Positions 8,005-16,303 are shown, counted from the first letter of the stretch. The stretch is DNA of 64,000 nt from an uncultured Lachnospiraceae bacterium (GCA_934317845.1 CAKRES010000002.1:186001-250000); one strand, 5' to 3'. The notes: generated from the letters alone by a model not told the origin. Program-made: numbers and translations.

Positions 8005-8878
8005 AGGTGTAACAAAGAATTTTGGAGATATACACGCCGTAAATCATGTGACGTACGATATGAAAAAAGGTGTATATGGGTTATTGGGAGTAAACGGAGC
8101 TGGTAAAACTACTTTAATGAGAATGTTGTGTACGGCAATCACACCGACGGATGGGAAAATTTTATGGGACGGCAAAGATATTTTTAGTCTTGGTGCTTCG
8201 TACAGAGGCATACTTGGGTACCTTCCGCAAAATTACGGATTTTATCCGGATCTTTCTGTGTATGATTATATGATGTACATAGCTTCGATTAAAGGGTTAC
8301 GTTCTATAACAGCAAAAAAGAGAACGATAAAACTATTGGAGCAGGTTGGATTATCTGAAAAACGCAAGAACAAAATGAGATCATTATCAGGTGGAATGCT
8401 TCGACGTGTAGGAATCGCTCAGGCAATGTTGAATGATCCGAGAATTCTTGTTTTGGATGAACCAACAGCCGGTCTTGATCCGAATGAAAGAATACGATTT
8501 AGGAAGCTGATAAGTGAACTGTCAGAAGAACGCCTGGTATTACTTTCTACACATATCGTATCAGATGTGGAGTATATTGCAAACGAAATTATCTTGATGA
8601 AGGAAGGAAAGTTTTTTTATACAGGAACTTCAGAGAAAATTATTTCTACTATGAATATGTTTGTATGGCATTGTACAATTCCAAAAGAAGAACTGAACAG
8701 CTATTTAAAGAAATATCTTGTGGGAAATGTAAGAACTATATCAGATGGAATTGAATTAAGAGTTCTTTCAAAGGAACCACCATGTTCCAATGCAATACAA
8801 ACAGAAGCAACTTTGGAAGATGCGTTTCTTTTATACTTTGGTGAAAAGGCGGGTGAGAAATATGATGTTGAAATATGA
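7988..8878 (+). CDS. ABC transporter ATP-binding protein of the ECF operon
   Basis: A 296-residue exporter-type ATPase with Walker A GVNGAGKTT near residues 35-43, signature LSGGMLRRVG and Walker B ILVLDEPTAGLD. The last 80 residues form a small C-terminal domain as in antibiotic or lantibiotic self-protection ATPases. The ATG at 7988 follows GGAAGGAG and overlaps the preceding gene by 17 nt. It pairs with the permease gene that overlaps its 3' end. Confidence 0.92.
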   Translation: MELQFRGVTKNFGDIHAVNHVTYDMKKGVYGLLGVNGAGKTTLMRMLCTAITPTDGKILWDGKDIFSLGASYRGILGYLPQNYGFYPDLSVYDYMMYIASIKGLRSITAKKRTIKLLEQVGLSEKRKNKMRSLSGGMLRRVGIAQAMLNDPRILVLDEPTAGLDPNERIRFRKLISELSEERLVLLSTHIVSDVEYIANEIILMKEGKFFYTGTSEKIISTMNMFVWHCTIPKEELNSYLKKYLVGNVRTISDGIELRVLSKEPPCSNAIQTEATLEDAFLLYFGEKAGEKYDVEI

Positions 8879-10064
8879 ATTGATAAAAGTTTTCTCAAAG
8901 AGAATAAATCGTCTTGTGATTGTGGCAACAATGCTTATTGCAATCGTAATAAGTTGTTTCGCAATTGGAAGCATACGCTATATTGATAAAGAAGGGAAAC
9001 TTCATACAGGTATTACAGCCGGTCGTTTGCTTGCTAAGGATCAAAATAAATGGAAAGGAAAGATAACACCGGAAAAGTTAACAGAAATCATAAAAGATTA
9101 TACGGTACTCCTAAATAAATATTCAGGAGATATACCAGATACAGAATATGGAAAGACAGTACAATCTTACTACGACCTAAAAGATCTGGTAGTTAATATT
9201 TTAAATCCTGATACGGAATGGGACGAAAACGTTTTATACCAATTGACAGATGGGCAGTTGAAAGATATTTATACCATCTACCAGAAAAACAGGATGAAGA
9301 TGGCGGCAGAATATGGAACAACGTCGGAAAAGAGAAGTTTTTTAGAGCATAAATATAAAGAAGTTAAATTACCATTCCATTATAAAGGGAAAGAGGCATG
9401 GGAAACAATGACAATGTATACACAGACCTATGTGCTTTTGCTGGCAGTGGTGATTGGATTTTTGACAGCAGGTATCTTTTCAGCAGAATTTCGCCCGGGT
9501 GCAGAAGATATTTTTTTCGCATCCCAATATGGCAGATCAAAAGCAGTGAAGAATAAAATCCTTGCAGGAGCACTTGTGGCTACCATTGTTTATTGGGTTG
9601 GAGCAGGTCTTTTGTCCTTAATTGCATTTTCTGTTATGGGAACAAGTGGTTTCTTTACACCATATCAGATTGATGATCCGTACAGTATGTATATTTTAAC
9701 ATTTGGAGAATATTACCTTTTGATATTGGTGAGTGGTTATGTTGCAACAATGTTTTGTGCGGCGTTGGTTATGTTGGTAACAGCTAAAATGCATACACCT
9801 AATTTGGCGGTTTGCATTCCTTTTATTTTACTTTGTATGATGCCGTTTATAGAAAGAGCGTTGTCATCCTTTTCGGGTTTCTTTAATCTGATGCCAACGA
9901 TATTGACAAATATTTATAATTCGGTGCGTACACCAATACTATTTCAGATAGGATCGATGGTATTTCGCCAGATTCCATTCCTTAATTTTTTATATGCTGG
10001 ATTGTTTATTGTATTGCTGCCGTTTGTATACAAAAGTTATAGGAAATATGGATTGAAGAGGTAG
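8862..10064 (+). CDS. ABC-2-type permease of the ECF operon
   Basis: A 400-residue protein overlapping the ATPase gene by 17 nt, with an N-terminal membrane segment (about residues 17-37), an extracytoplasmic domain of about 140 residues, and five or six further segments (from TYVLLLAVVIGFLTAGIFSAEF on). The start MMLKYELIKVF follows GGTGAG. It completes the sigma-ABC operon; no clear intrinsic terminator follows before the MerR promoter. The substrate is unknown. Confidence 0.82.
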   Translation: MMLKYELIKVFSKRINRLVIVATMLIAIVISCFAIGSIRYIDKEGKLHTGITAGRLLAKDQNKWKGKITPEKLTEIIKDYTVLLNKYSGDIPDTEYGKTVQSYYDLKDLVVNILNPDTEWDENVLYQLTDGQLKDIYTIYQKNRMKMAAEYGTTSEKRSFLEHKYKEVKLPFHYKGKEAWETMTMYTQTYVLLLAVVIGFLTAGIFSAEFRPGAEDIFFASQYGRSKAVKNKILAGALVATIVYWVGAGLLSLIAFSVMGTSGFFTPYQIDDPYSMYILTFGEYYLLILVSGYVATMFCAALVMLVTAKMHTPNLAVCIPFILLCMMPFIERALSSFSGFFNLMPTILTNIYNSVRTPILFQIGSMVFRQIPFLNFLYAGLFIVLLPFVYKSYRKYGLKR

Positions 10065-10128
10065 GCTGAATTAAGCGTTACAATCGGGAAATTACTTTTA
10101 CATTTAACAAAATTTATAATAAAATCCC

Positions 10129-10159
10129 TTGACTTAGAGTTCACTCCAGATGCTATGAT
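10129..10159 (+). promoter_or_regulatory. MerR-type promoter with 19-nt spacer
   Basis: TTGACT (10129-10134) and TATGAT (10154-10159) are 19 nt apart, the long spacer typical of promoters remodelled by MerR proteins. The imperfect dyad CTTAGAGT-TC-ACTCCAG (10133-10149) fills the spacer, as for AdhR/NmlR operators. It lies upstream of the merR-like gene and so should drive both that gene and the enzyme gene after it. Confidence 0.8.
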
Positions 10160-10214
10160 AACATAGGAAATGAAAATACCAGAACAGCAATGTGCAAAAA
10201 GGGAGATGCAGAAA

Positions 10215-10604
10215 ATGACGATCAAAGAAGTAAGTGAAAAATACGAGGTATCACAGGACACGTTAAGGTATTATGAACGGATTGGATTGATCCCTCATGT
10301 ATCCCGGACTAAGGGTGGGATCAGGGATTATCAGGAAAGCGATCTGGGCTGGGTAGAGCAGACGATCTGTATGCGAAATGCCGGAGTGCCGATCGAGGCT
10401 TTGATCGAATATGTCAAGTTGTACCAGCAGGGAGATGAAACGTTTGAAGCGCGCTATCTTCTGCTGCAGGAACAGTATGATGCATTGAAGGAGCAGAAAG
10501 CAATGCTGGAGGCAACGATAAAACGGTTGCAGTATAAAATTTCCAGATATCAACAAGCAATGAAAACAGGGGTATTAACCTGGGACAAAAAGGAGTGTGA
10601 CTGA
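10215..10604 (+). CDS. MerR family regulator, AdhR/NmlR-like
   Basis: A 129-residue MerR regulator: helix-turn-helix MTIKEVSEKYEVSQDTLRYYE with IGLIPHV wing, then ICMRNAGVPIEALIEYVKLY and a coiled-coil dimer helix. Cys52 (in TICMRNAG) aligns with Cys52 of Bacillus subtilis AdhR, the residue reported to sense formaldehyde and methylglyoxal. The start at 10215 has GGGAG nine bases upstream; ATG at 10206 would touch the ribosome site. It ends one base before the start of the DXS-like gene, so the two form one operon. Confidence 0.88.
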   Translation: MTIKEVSEKYEVSQDTLRYYERIGLIPHVSRTKGGIRDYQESDLGWVEQTICMRNAGVPIEALIEYVKLYQQGDETFEARYLLLQEQYDALKEQKAMLEATIKRLQYKISRYQQAMKTGVLTWDKKECD

Positions 10605-10605
10605 G

Positions 10606-12363
10606 ATGTATTTAGAACAGATCAATGGACCAGAGGATGTGAAAAAGCTTACGATACAGGAGCTTCCTCGTTTGGCGGATGAGATGCGAAAGGCATTGCT
10701 TACCCGTGCCAGCCGGCATGGAGGACATTTTGGACCAAACTTTGGAATGGTGGAGGCAACGATTGCGCTACACTATGTTTTTGATTCTCCGAAGGATAAG
10801 ATCGTGTATGATGTATCGCATCAGAGCTATCCACATAAAATGCTGACCGGAAGAAAGGATGCCTATCTTTATGAGGAGCATTATGATGATGTGTCCGGCT
10901 ATTCCAATCCATTAGAAAGTGAGCATGATTTCTTTACTGTGGGACATACGTCCACGTCTATCAGTCTGGCAGCAGGTTTAGCAAAAGCGCGGGATGTAAA
11001 GGGCGAAGAAGGAAATGTGATTGCTGTGATCGGAGATGGCTCGTTGAGTGGCGGAGAGGCATTAGAAGGACTGGACTATGCAGCAGAACTCGGTGGTAAC
11101 CTGATCATACTTGTCAATGACAATGATATGTCCATTGCAGAAAACCATGGTGGTATTTATCAGAATCTCAAACAGTTGAGACAGACAAATGGAACGGCAG
11201 AATGTAACTTATTTAAAGCAATGGGGCTTGACTATTATTATGTGGCAGAAGGAAATGATGTAGCAGCACTGATCAATGTATTCCAATCTGTAAAGGATAC
11301 CAAAACACCGGTGGTAGTGCACATAAAAACGCAAAAGGGAAAAGGATATGCTCCGGCAGAACAACACAAGGAGCAGTGGCATTACTGTGCCCCATTTGAT
11401 ATAGAAACCGGAAAACCACTGGCACAGTTTGATGCCGAAGACTATTCAGTGATCACCAGAAATTACCTGCTTGAGAAAATGAAACAGGATTCCAGTGTGG
11501 TAGCGATTACAGCAGGAACACCTGCGGTCATGGGATTTACAGAAGAATACCGCAAGCAGGCAGGAAGTCAGTTTGTTGATGTTGGTATTGCAGAGGAGAC
11601 TGCTGTTGCACTGGCATCGGGATTAGCAACAAATAATGCAAAGCCGGTATTTGGTGTATACAGTACATTCCTGCAGCGGACATTTGACCAGATTTCCCAA
11701 GATGTCTGCATTAACAACAGTCCGGTAACGATCGTATTGTATGCCGGATCAGTATATGGCATGAATGATGTGACACATTTAGGAATTCAGGATATTCCGA
11801 TGCTTTCCAATATTCCAAATCTGGTTTACCTTGCACCGGCCACAAAAGAAGAGTATCTGGCAATGCTGGATTATAGCATTTCCCAGCAGGAGCATCCGGT
11901 TGCCATTAAACTTCCGGGAGGTGCGGTGAAGCATAGTGCTTCTAAAGTGGAAAATTATACGTTTGAAAAGAATTATGAAGTGAGTGTACAGGGGAATGAG
12001 GTTGCCATTCTGGGACTGGGTACTTTTTATGAATTAGGAGAACAGACGGCAAAACATTTGACGGAACAGACCGGTGTTTCTCCAACCGTTATCAAACCGT
12101 ACTGCATCTCTGAGGTTTCGGAAACATTACTGGATGAGTTAAAACGGAAACATTCGATTGTTGTAACTATCGAAGACGGAATTTTAGATGGAGGTTTTGG
12201 TGAGACCATTGCACGCTATTATGGAGATAGCGATGTGAAGGTGTTGAATTACGGATTAAAAAAGAAATTTATTGATCGCTACGACGTAGCAGATGTATTA
12301 AAGGAAAATCATCTTACCGCGGAACAGATTGTCGAAGATGTAAAAAACCTTCTTTCCCGGTAG
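10606..12363 (+). CDS. DXP-synthase-like ThDP-dependent transketolase-family enzyme
   Basis: A 585-residue enzyme with the DXS/transketolase fold: N-terminal ThDP domain (VSHQSYPHKMLTGR, GDGSLSGGEALEGL, LVNDNDMSI), central pyrimidine domain (VDVGIAEETAV, YSTFLQRTFDQ) and C-terminal domain. By manual alignment to Escherichia coli DXS the cofactor and catalytic residues H49, H299, E370, Y392, R398 and H431 are kept. The phosphate-binding R420 and R478 are replaced by Ala and Gly, H371 by Thr and D427 by Asn. It may therefore act on pyruvate and an unphosphorylated aldehyde. Co-transcription with an AdhR-like sensor fits this; ordinary DXS function is less likely but not excluded. Confidence 0.8.
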   Translation: MYLEQINGPEDVKKLTIQELPRLADEMRKALLTRASRHGGHFGPNFGMVEATIALHYVFDSPKDKIVYDVSHQSYPHKMLTGRKDAYLYEEHYDDVSGYSNPLESEHDFFTVGHTSTSISLAAGLAKARDVKGEEGNVIAVIGDGSLSGGEALEGLDYAAELGGNLIILVNDNDMSIAENHGGIYQNLKQLRQTNGTAECNLFKAMGLDYYYVAEGNDVAALINVFQSVKDTKTPVVVHIKTQKGKGYAPAEQHKEQWHYCAPFDIETGKPLAQFDAEDYSVITRNYLLEKMKQDSSVVAITAGTPAVMGFTEEYRKQAGSQFVDVGIAEETAVALASGLATNNAKPVFGVYSTFLQRTFDQISQDVCINNSPVTIVLYAGSVYGMNDVTHLGIQDIPMLSNIPNLVYLAPATKEEYLAMLDYSISQQEHPVAIKLPGGAVKHSASKVENYTFEKNYEVSVQGNEVAILGLGTFYELGEQTAKHLTEQTGVSPTVIKPYCISEVSETLLDELKRKHSIVVTIEDGILDGGFGETIARYYGDSDVKVLNYGLKKKFIDRYDVADVLKENHLTAEQIVEDVKNLLSR

Positions 12364-12373
12364 CACCTTTTCA

Positions 12374-12402
12374 TTGACAGATGCATAGTATTCTGGTATA
12401 TT
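12374..12402 (+). promoter_or_regulatory. Promoter of the NiCo riboswitch-CDF unit
   Basis: TTGACA (12374-12379), 17-nt spacer, TATATT (12397-12402), about 38 nt before the aptamer. Confidence 0.8.
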
Positions 12403-12440
12403 AACAAAAATAACTCTTTGCACTGCATATTATCTACAGT

Positions 12441-12531
12441 ACAAACTGAGCAGGCCGGGATACAGAGGTGTCCTGCGAGCCGGGTCACATGCGTGACAGT
12501 GGATGGAACATATCTGCATCCACGGGACAGT
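12441..12531 (+). ncRNA. NiCo (czcD) riboswitch aptamer
   Basis: The sequence carries the conserved blocks of the Ni2+/Co2+ riboswitch: ACTGAGCAGGC (12445-12455), GAGCCGGG (12477-12484) and GGGACAGT (12524-12531). The helices are also present: P2 GGATAC/GTGTCC, P3 GTCAC/GTGAC (12484-12488 and 12493-12497) and P4 GTGGATG/CATCCAC (12499-12505 and 12517-12523). P4 and the terminator share CCAC, so ligand binding should block termination and switch the gene on. It precedes a cation diffusion facilitator, the known target class. Confidence 0.92.
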
Positions 12532-12563
12532 AGTTGCTATTACTGTTTCCGTGGGTGTTTTTT
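12520..12563 (+). terminator. Riboswitch expression-platform terminator
   Basis: CCACGGGACAGTA pairs with the segment ending TACTGTTTCCGTGG (12541-12554), followed by a T-rich run. Its 5' arm is shared with aptamer helix P4 and the P1 3' strand, giving mutually exclusive folds. Confidence 0.85.
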
Positions 12564-12625
12564 ATTTCTCCGGAAAAAGCGCAGATGCCATAGAGTGTAA
12601 GTTCATTTTTAAGGAGGTACACGTT

Positions 12626-13528
12626 ATGGATTCTATTCAGACACACGCTGTAAATGATTTTGAAAGGGTTGCGATGAAAGTGTCGATGGTCAGTATAGTA
12701 GGTAATGTGCTGCTGTCGCTCTTTAAACTATTCGCCGGGTTATTTGCACATTCCGGAGCAATGTTAAGCGATGCCGTTCATTCGGCCTCGGATGTATTTA
12801 GTACGATCGTTGTGATCATTGGAGTAAAATTGTCCGGAAAGGCACCCGACAAAGAACATCCTTACGGGCATGAACGGCTGGAATGTGTGGCAGCCATTGT
12901 GCTTTCTACCATTCTTTTGATCACAGGACTGGGAATTGGATATTCTGCTGTCCAGAATATCTTTTTTACAAAGCAGAATACGTTGATGGTTCCCGGTGTG
13001 CTGGCACTTGTCGCAGCGGTTGTATCGATAGCGGCAAAGGAAGCAATGTTCTGGTATACCAAAATAAATGCCAAACGGATTGATTCGAGTGCTCTGCTTG
13101 CGGATGCGTGGCATCACCGCTCGGATGCACTTTCTTCCATCGGAGCCTTAGTTGGTATTGCGGGAGCAAGAATGGGATTTGCCATTTTAGATCCGATCGC
13201 CAGTCTGGTTATCTGCTTTTTTATTGCCAAAGCGGCTTATGATATTTTTAAGGATGCTGTCAATAAAATGGTGGATGAATCCTGCGACGATGCAACAGAG
13301 AAGCAGCTATATGATATGGCTTTGGCACAGGAGGGGGTACTTGGCATAGACCTTTTGCGTACCCGGATGTTTGGAAACAAGATCTATGTTGATCTGGAGA
13401 TCCGTGCAGACGGTAATAAAACACTGCATGAAACCCATGAGATTGCAGAGCAGCTGCATGATAAGATTGAGCGTGGATTTCCGAAGGTCAAGCACATTAT
13501 GATCCATGTCAATCCGAATGAGCAATAG
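12626..13528 (+). CDS. Cation diffusion facilitator transporter (Ni/Co efflux predicted)
   Basis: A 300-residue CDF exporter with six membrane segments and a C-terminal cytosolic domain of about 85 residues. Metal-site motifs are visible in TM2 (SDAVHSASDV, near residue 47) and TM5 (DAWHHRSDALSS, near residue 159), and the loop motif HPYGHERLE is present. The ATG at 12626 follows AAGGAGG; longer readings in this frame run back through the riboswitch. Riboswitch control points to Ni2+ or Co2+ as the exported ion, by proton antiport as in the family. Confidence 0.93.
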   Translation: MDSIQTHAVNDFERVAMKVSMVSIVGNVLLSLFKLFAGLFAHSGAMLSDAVHSASDVFSTIVVIIGVKLSGKAPDKEHPYGHERLECVAAIVLSTILLITGLGIGYSAVQNIFFTKQNTLMVPGVLALVAAVVSIAAKEAMFWYTKINAKRIDSSALLADAWHHRSDALSSIGALVGIAGARMGFAILDPIASLVICFFIAKAAYDIFKDAVNKMVDESCDDATEKQLYDMALAQEGVLGIDLLRTRMFGNKIYVDLEIRADGNKTLHETHEIAEQLHDKIERGFPKVKHIMIHVNPNEQ

Positions 13529-13545
13529 CACCAGACAAGAAAAAT

Positions 13546-13574
13546 TTGACAAATCAATAAAGTGCTGGTATTCC
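13546..13574 (+). promoter_or_regulatory. Promoter 1 of a duplicated promoter block
   Basis: TTGACA (13546-13551), 17-nt spacer, TATTCC (13569-13574). The block CAAGAAAAATTTGACAAAT (13536-13554) recurs exactly at 14648-14666 with the same spacing to a TATTCT -10 box. This promoter should drive the two small membrane-anchored genes at 13.76-14.66 kb. Confidence 0.65.
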
Positions 13575-13740
13575 AAAATATGTATATTCTATATATGGTA
13601 CATACCAGCATGCAACATCGAATGTTTCAGACACAAGTTATACATTCTCGCCAACAGGAATGGGAAATGTAATAGAGTTCAAAAAAAATGCAAATGTATA
13701 TGACAATACAGCAGGACTTGATGTTGTAGCTGATCGGTAG
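13555..13740 (+). pseudogene. Possible 3' remnant of a secreted-protein gene
   Basis: One frame is open from about 13558 to a TAG at 13738-13740 and reads as plausible protein (for example TSYTFSPTGMGNVIEFKKNA near the end) but has no upstream start or ribosome site. The composition resembles the C-terminus of an extracellular protein. It could also be a chance open frame in the leader of the next gene. The stretch 13529-13759 holds nothing else apart from the promoter. Confidence 0.3.
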
Positions 13741-13759
13741 TGTAAGAGGAGTGACATGC

Positions 13760-14383
13760 ATGGGGAAAAAAGGGAAAAAAATCTTTTTTATTGTATACAC
13801 AATTGTATTAATCGGGATTGCAGGAACTGCAGGTTATCAGATGTCTGAAAAGAAGGGACAGAATACACTGGATATGCTTGGATGTAAGTTGGACAGCTTT
13901 CGCACGCAAAAAGGTTGGGATGATCTGACAGAACAGGAGAAAACCAATGCGAAGTATCTGTTTACAGAGGATGAAATCAAGCGGTACGATAATCAGAAGA
14001 ATTTTAGTGACTTTGCTGCAATTAGCACGAAGGAGCCGTACTGGACGTTTCATTATGCAGTGGTAAAACAATATAAAAAAGAACAGATTGCATATGGCCC
14101 AGTAGAACACAGTGAAAAAACAGATAAAACCAAGAGCCGGGATGAATTGGTTGCTTTGGCAAAAAAACAGGTGTCTCTGGATTATACGAGAATCTGTACA
14201 TACAAGGATGCTGTGGAAAAGGTCTGGAAGATTACATTTTATAAAGAAGAGCGCATGCCATATAAAGAACAGAATGTAAGTGTATATCTACAGTATGATG
14301 GAACCGTTTTGCTGGTTAGTGAGGTTCTTGAAGATACAAAACTTGAAAATGGTACCTCAACATTGAAAGCAGGTGATGAGTGA
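13760..14383 (+). CDS. Membrane-anchored protein of unknown function
   Basis: A 207-residue protein with an N-terminal membrane anchor (about residues 7-25, after MGKKGKK) and a soluble, presumably extracellular domain. The C-terminal part (KVWKITFYKEE...NVSVYLQYDGTVLLVSE, about 150-190) has the strand pattern of a PepSY-like domain, a weak resemblance. The ATG at 13760 follows AGAGGAGTG; the GTG at 13751 would overlap this site. It overlaps the next gene by one base and both seem driven by the promoter at 13546. Confidence 0.7.
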   Translation: MGKKGKKIFFIVYTIVLIGIAGTAGYQMSEKKGQNTLDMLGCKLDSFRTQKGWDDLTEQEKTNAKYLFTEDEIKRYDNQKNFSDFAAISTKEPYWTFHYAVVKQYKKEQIAYGPVEHSEKTDKTKSRDELVALAKKQVSLDYTRICTYKDAVEKVWKITFYKEERMPYKEQNVSVYLQYDGTVLLVSEVLEDTKLENGTSTLKAGDE

Positions 14384-14661
14384 TGAGAAGAGAAGATCAT
14401 AGGAAAAAGAGAGCGATAGGGTTGTTTTTATTATATTCACTTGTTCTGGTACTGCTTGCCTTTGGAAGTGGTTATGCGATCAATACACATAAGTGGAAAC
14501 CGATACATGATAATTTACGACAAAAGATTGAGCAAAACGAAAAGGCAAAAAACATAAGCAGTCAAAAAGAGGAAGTCATAATAGCAAGATTGCAGATAAA
14601 TGAAGCTCCCGTAAAAATTCCAACACGGAGAAAGAGTGATCTTACTGCAAGAAAAATTTGA
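14383..14661 (+). CDS. Small single-pass membrane protein of unknown function
   Basis: A 92-residue protein with a basic N-terminus, one membrane segment (about residues 12-33) and a charged tail with a short coiled-coil-like stretch (DNLRQKIEQNEKAKN). It starts at the last base of the preceding stop codon, with AGGTGATGAG as ribosome site. The family is not recognised. Its stop codon overlaps the -35 box of the next promoter. Confidence 0.6.
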   Translation: MRREDHRKKRAIGLFLLYSLVLVLLAFGSGYAINTHKWKPIHDNLRQKIEQNEKAKNISSQKEEVIIARLQINEAPVKIPTRRKSDLTARKI

Positions 14662-14735
14662 CAAATTCATGTAAGACTGTTATTCTAAGAAAAGTAGCGA
14701 AGACGTCACACCAGAGGACATCTTCGCTTTTTTTG
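14658..14735 (+). promoter_or_regulatory. Promoter and leader hairpin of the alanine-type symporter
   Basis: TTGACA (14658-14663), 17-nt spacer, TATTCT (14681-14686). Immediately after the expected start point AGCGAAGACGTC (14696-14707) pairs with GACATCTTCGCT (14717-14728, one mismatch), followed by seven T residues: a complete terminator 90 nt before the coding start. It may end upstream transcripts, act as an attenuator, or both. Confidence 0.65.
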
Positions 14736-14824
14736 TAGAGGCAGCCAGGAAAAATACAGTATCAAAAAACTTTGTCGGCTAACTTGGGAACTTTTCAATA
14801 CAGGATAGAAATGAGGAGGATACG

Positions 14825-16249
14825 ATGCAGGAAATGTTTAATCAGATAGTAGAAACACTGACCAACATTATCAAACCCATTGATAATATTGTCTGGGGCT
14901 GGGGGATGATTCTGTTGTTGCTTGGCACACATATTTTTATGACGATCCGTACCGGTGTGATTCAGACGAAGACGATCACGAAAGGAATTCCACTTTCTGT
15001 TTCCAAAGAGGAAGGGGCAGATGGAGAAGTAAGCCAGTTTCAAGCATTGGCAACTGCACTGGCTTCTACGATCGGTACCGGAAATATCATTGGTGTCGGT
15101 ACGGCGATCGCACTGGGTGGTCCCGGAGCGGTATTATGGTGCTGGCTTACCGGTGTATTTGGTATTGCAACAAAATATGCGGAATCTTTGATCGCCGTCA
15201 AATATCGTGTGAAGACAGAGGATGGAAGAATGCAGGGTGGTGCCATGTATGCATTGGAGCGTGGACTTAATATGAAATGGCTCGGTGTGATCTTCGCCGT
15301 GTTTGCAGGATTTGCTTCTTTTGGAATTGGCTGTGCTACGCAGGTCAATGCGATCGCCGAGGTCTGTCATGTCAATTTAGGGGTACCGCGTTTTGCGGTC
15401 GGACTCATTGTTGCAGTGCTGACTTCCTTTGTTATCTTTGGTGGAATCAAAAGCATTGCAAGAGTGTGTGAAAAGCTGGTTCCATTTATGGCAGCTTTTT
15501 ATGTACTTGGCTGTATCGTTATCTTATGCATGAATTATGATTTTATTATTCCGGCGATCAAAACGATCTGTGTGCTGGCATTTACGAAAGGGGCGGCTGC
15601 CGGAGGTTTAGTCGGCGGTGGTATTCGTTATGCGATCCAGTATGGTGTCGCAAGAGGATTATTTTCCAATGAGTCCGGTATGGGATCTGCACCGATCGCA
15701 GCGGCGGCAGCAAAGACCAAAAATCCGGTGCGTCAGGCACTGGTATCTTCTACCGGAACGTTCTGGGATACCGTTGTTGTATGTCTGATGACAGGACTGG
15801 TACTTGTTTCTACGATCATGAAAAATCCGTCGATCAATGCGGATGAGATCGCAGATGGCGGCGTCCTTACTACATTAGCCTTTGGTCAGGTTCCTTACAT
15901 CGGACCATTTATCCTGGTAGTCGGAATCATCTGTTTTGCATTTTCTACGATACTTGGCTGGGCCTATTATGGCGAACGCTGTGTAGAATATGTTGCCGGA
16001 AAGAAAGCACTGATCCCGTACCGCCTGCTTTATGTGATCGTAGCACTGGTAGCTCCGGTAGTGGCATTAGATCTTGTGTGGCTGATGGCGGATATTTTAA
16101 ATGCGCTGATGGCGATCCCGAACCTGATCGCTGTACTGCTTCTTTCTCCAGTGATCGCAGCCGAGACAAAAAAGTATATCAATAATCTGAATGCCATAGA
16201 TCCGACACCGGTTCCGGTTGTTACATCCCGGAAAAAGAAGCTTGGGTGA
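14825..16249 (+). CDS. Sodium:alanine (AlsT/AgcS family) symporter
   Basis: A 474-residue polytopic protein with family signatures ALASTIGTGNIIGVGTAIALGG (about residues 78-99) and GLFSNESGMGSAPIAAAAAK (about 278-297). The AGCS family imports alanine, glycine or related amino acids with Na+. The start at 14825 follows GAGGAGG. It is monocistronic between a leader hairpin and a strong terminator and lies directly upstream of the amino acid dehydrogenase operon, so it may supply that pathway. Confidence 0.93.
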   Translation: MQEMFNQIVETLTNIIKPIDNIVWGWGMILLLLGTHIFMTIRTGVIQTKTITKGIPLSVSKEEGADGEVSQFQALATALASTIGTGNIIGVGTAIALGGPGAVLWCWLTGVFGIATKYAESLIAVKYRVKTEDGRMQGGAMYALERGLNMKWLGVIFAVFAGFASFGIGCATQVNAIAEVCHVNLGVPRFAVGLIVAVLTSFVIFGGIKSIARVCEKLVPFMAAFYVLGCIVILCMNYDFIIPAIKTICVLAFTKGAAAGGLVGGGIRYAIQYGVARGLFSNESGMGSAPIAAAAAKTKNPVRQALVSSTGTFWDTVVVCLMTGLVLVSTIMKNPSINADEIADGGVLTTLAFGQVPYIGPFILVVGIICFAFSTILGWAYYGERCVEYVAGKKALIPYRLLYVIVALVAPVVALDLVWLMADILNALMAIPNLIAVLLLSPVIAAETKKYINNLNAIDPTPVPVVTSRKKKLG

Positions 16250-16271
16250 GATAAGCAGAAGAGTAAGAGCG

Positions 16272-16303
16272 GGCAGCAGGCTGTAATGGTCTGCTGTTTT
16301 TTT
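16272..16303 (+). terminator. Intrinsic terminator of the symporter gene
   Basis: GCAGCAG (16273-16279) pairs with CTGCTG (16291-16296), followed by eight T residues. Confidence 0.85.

Noticed and set aside
12418..12600. 60-codon open frame upstream of the CDF gene
   Set aside because: The stretch is the NiCo riboswitch and its terminator; RNA conservation explains the sequence.
14690..14824. T-box or known amino acid riboswitch upstream of the symporter
   Set aside because: No T-box sequence, specifier stem or known aptamer consensus is visible; only a simple hairpin with T-run.
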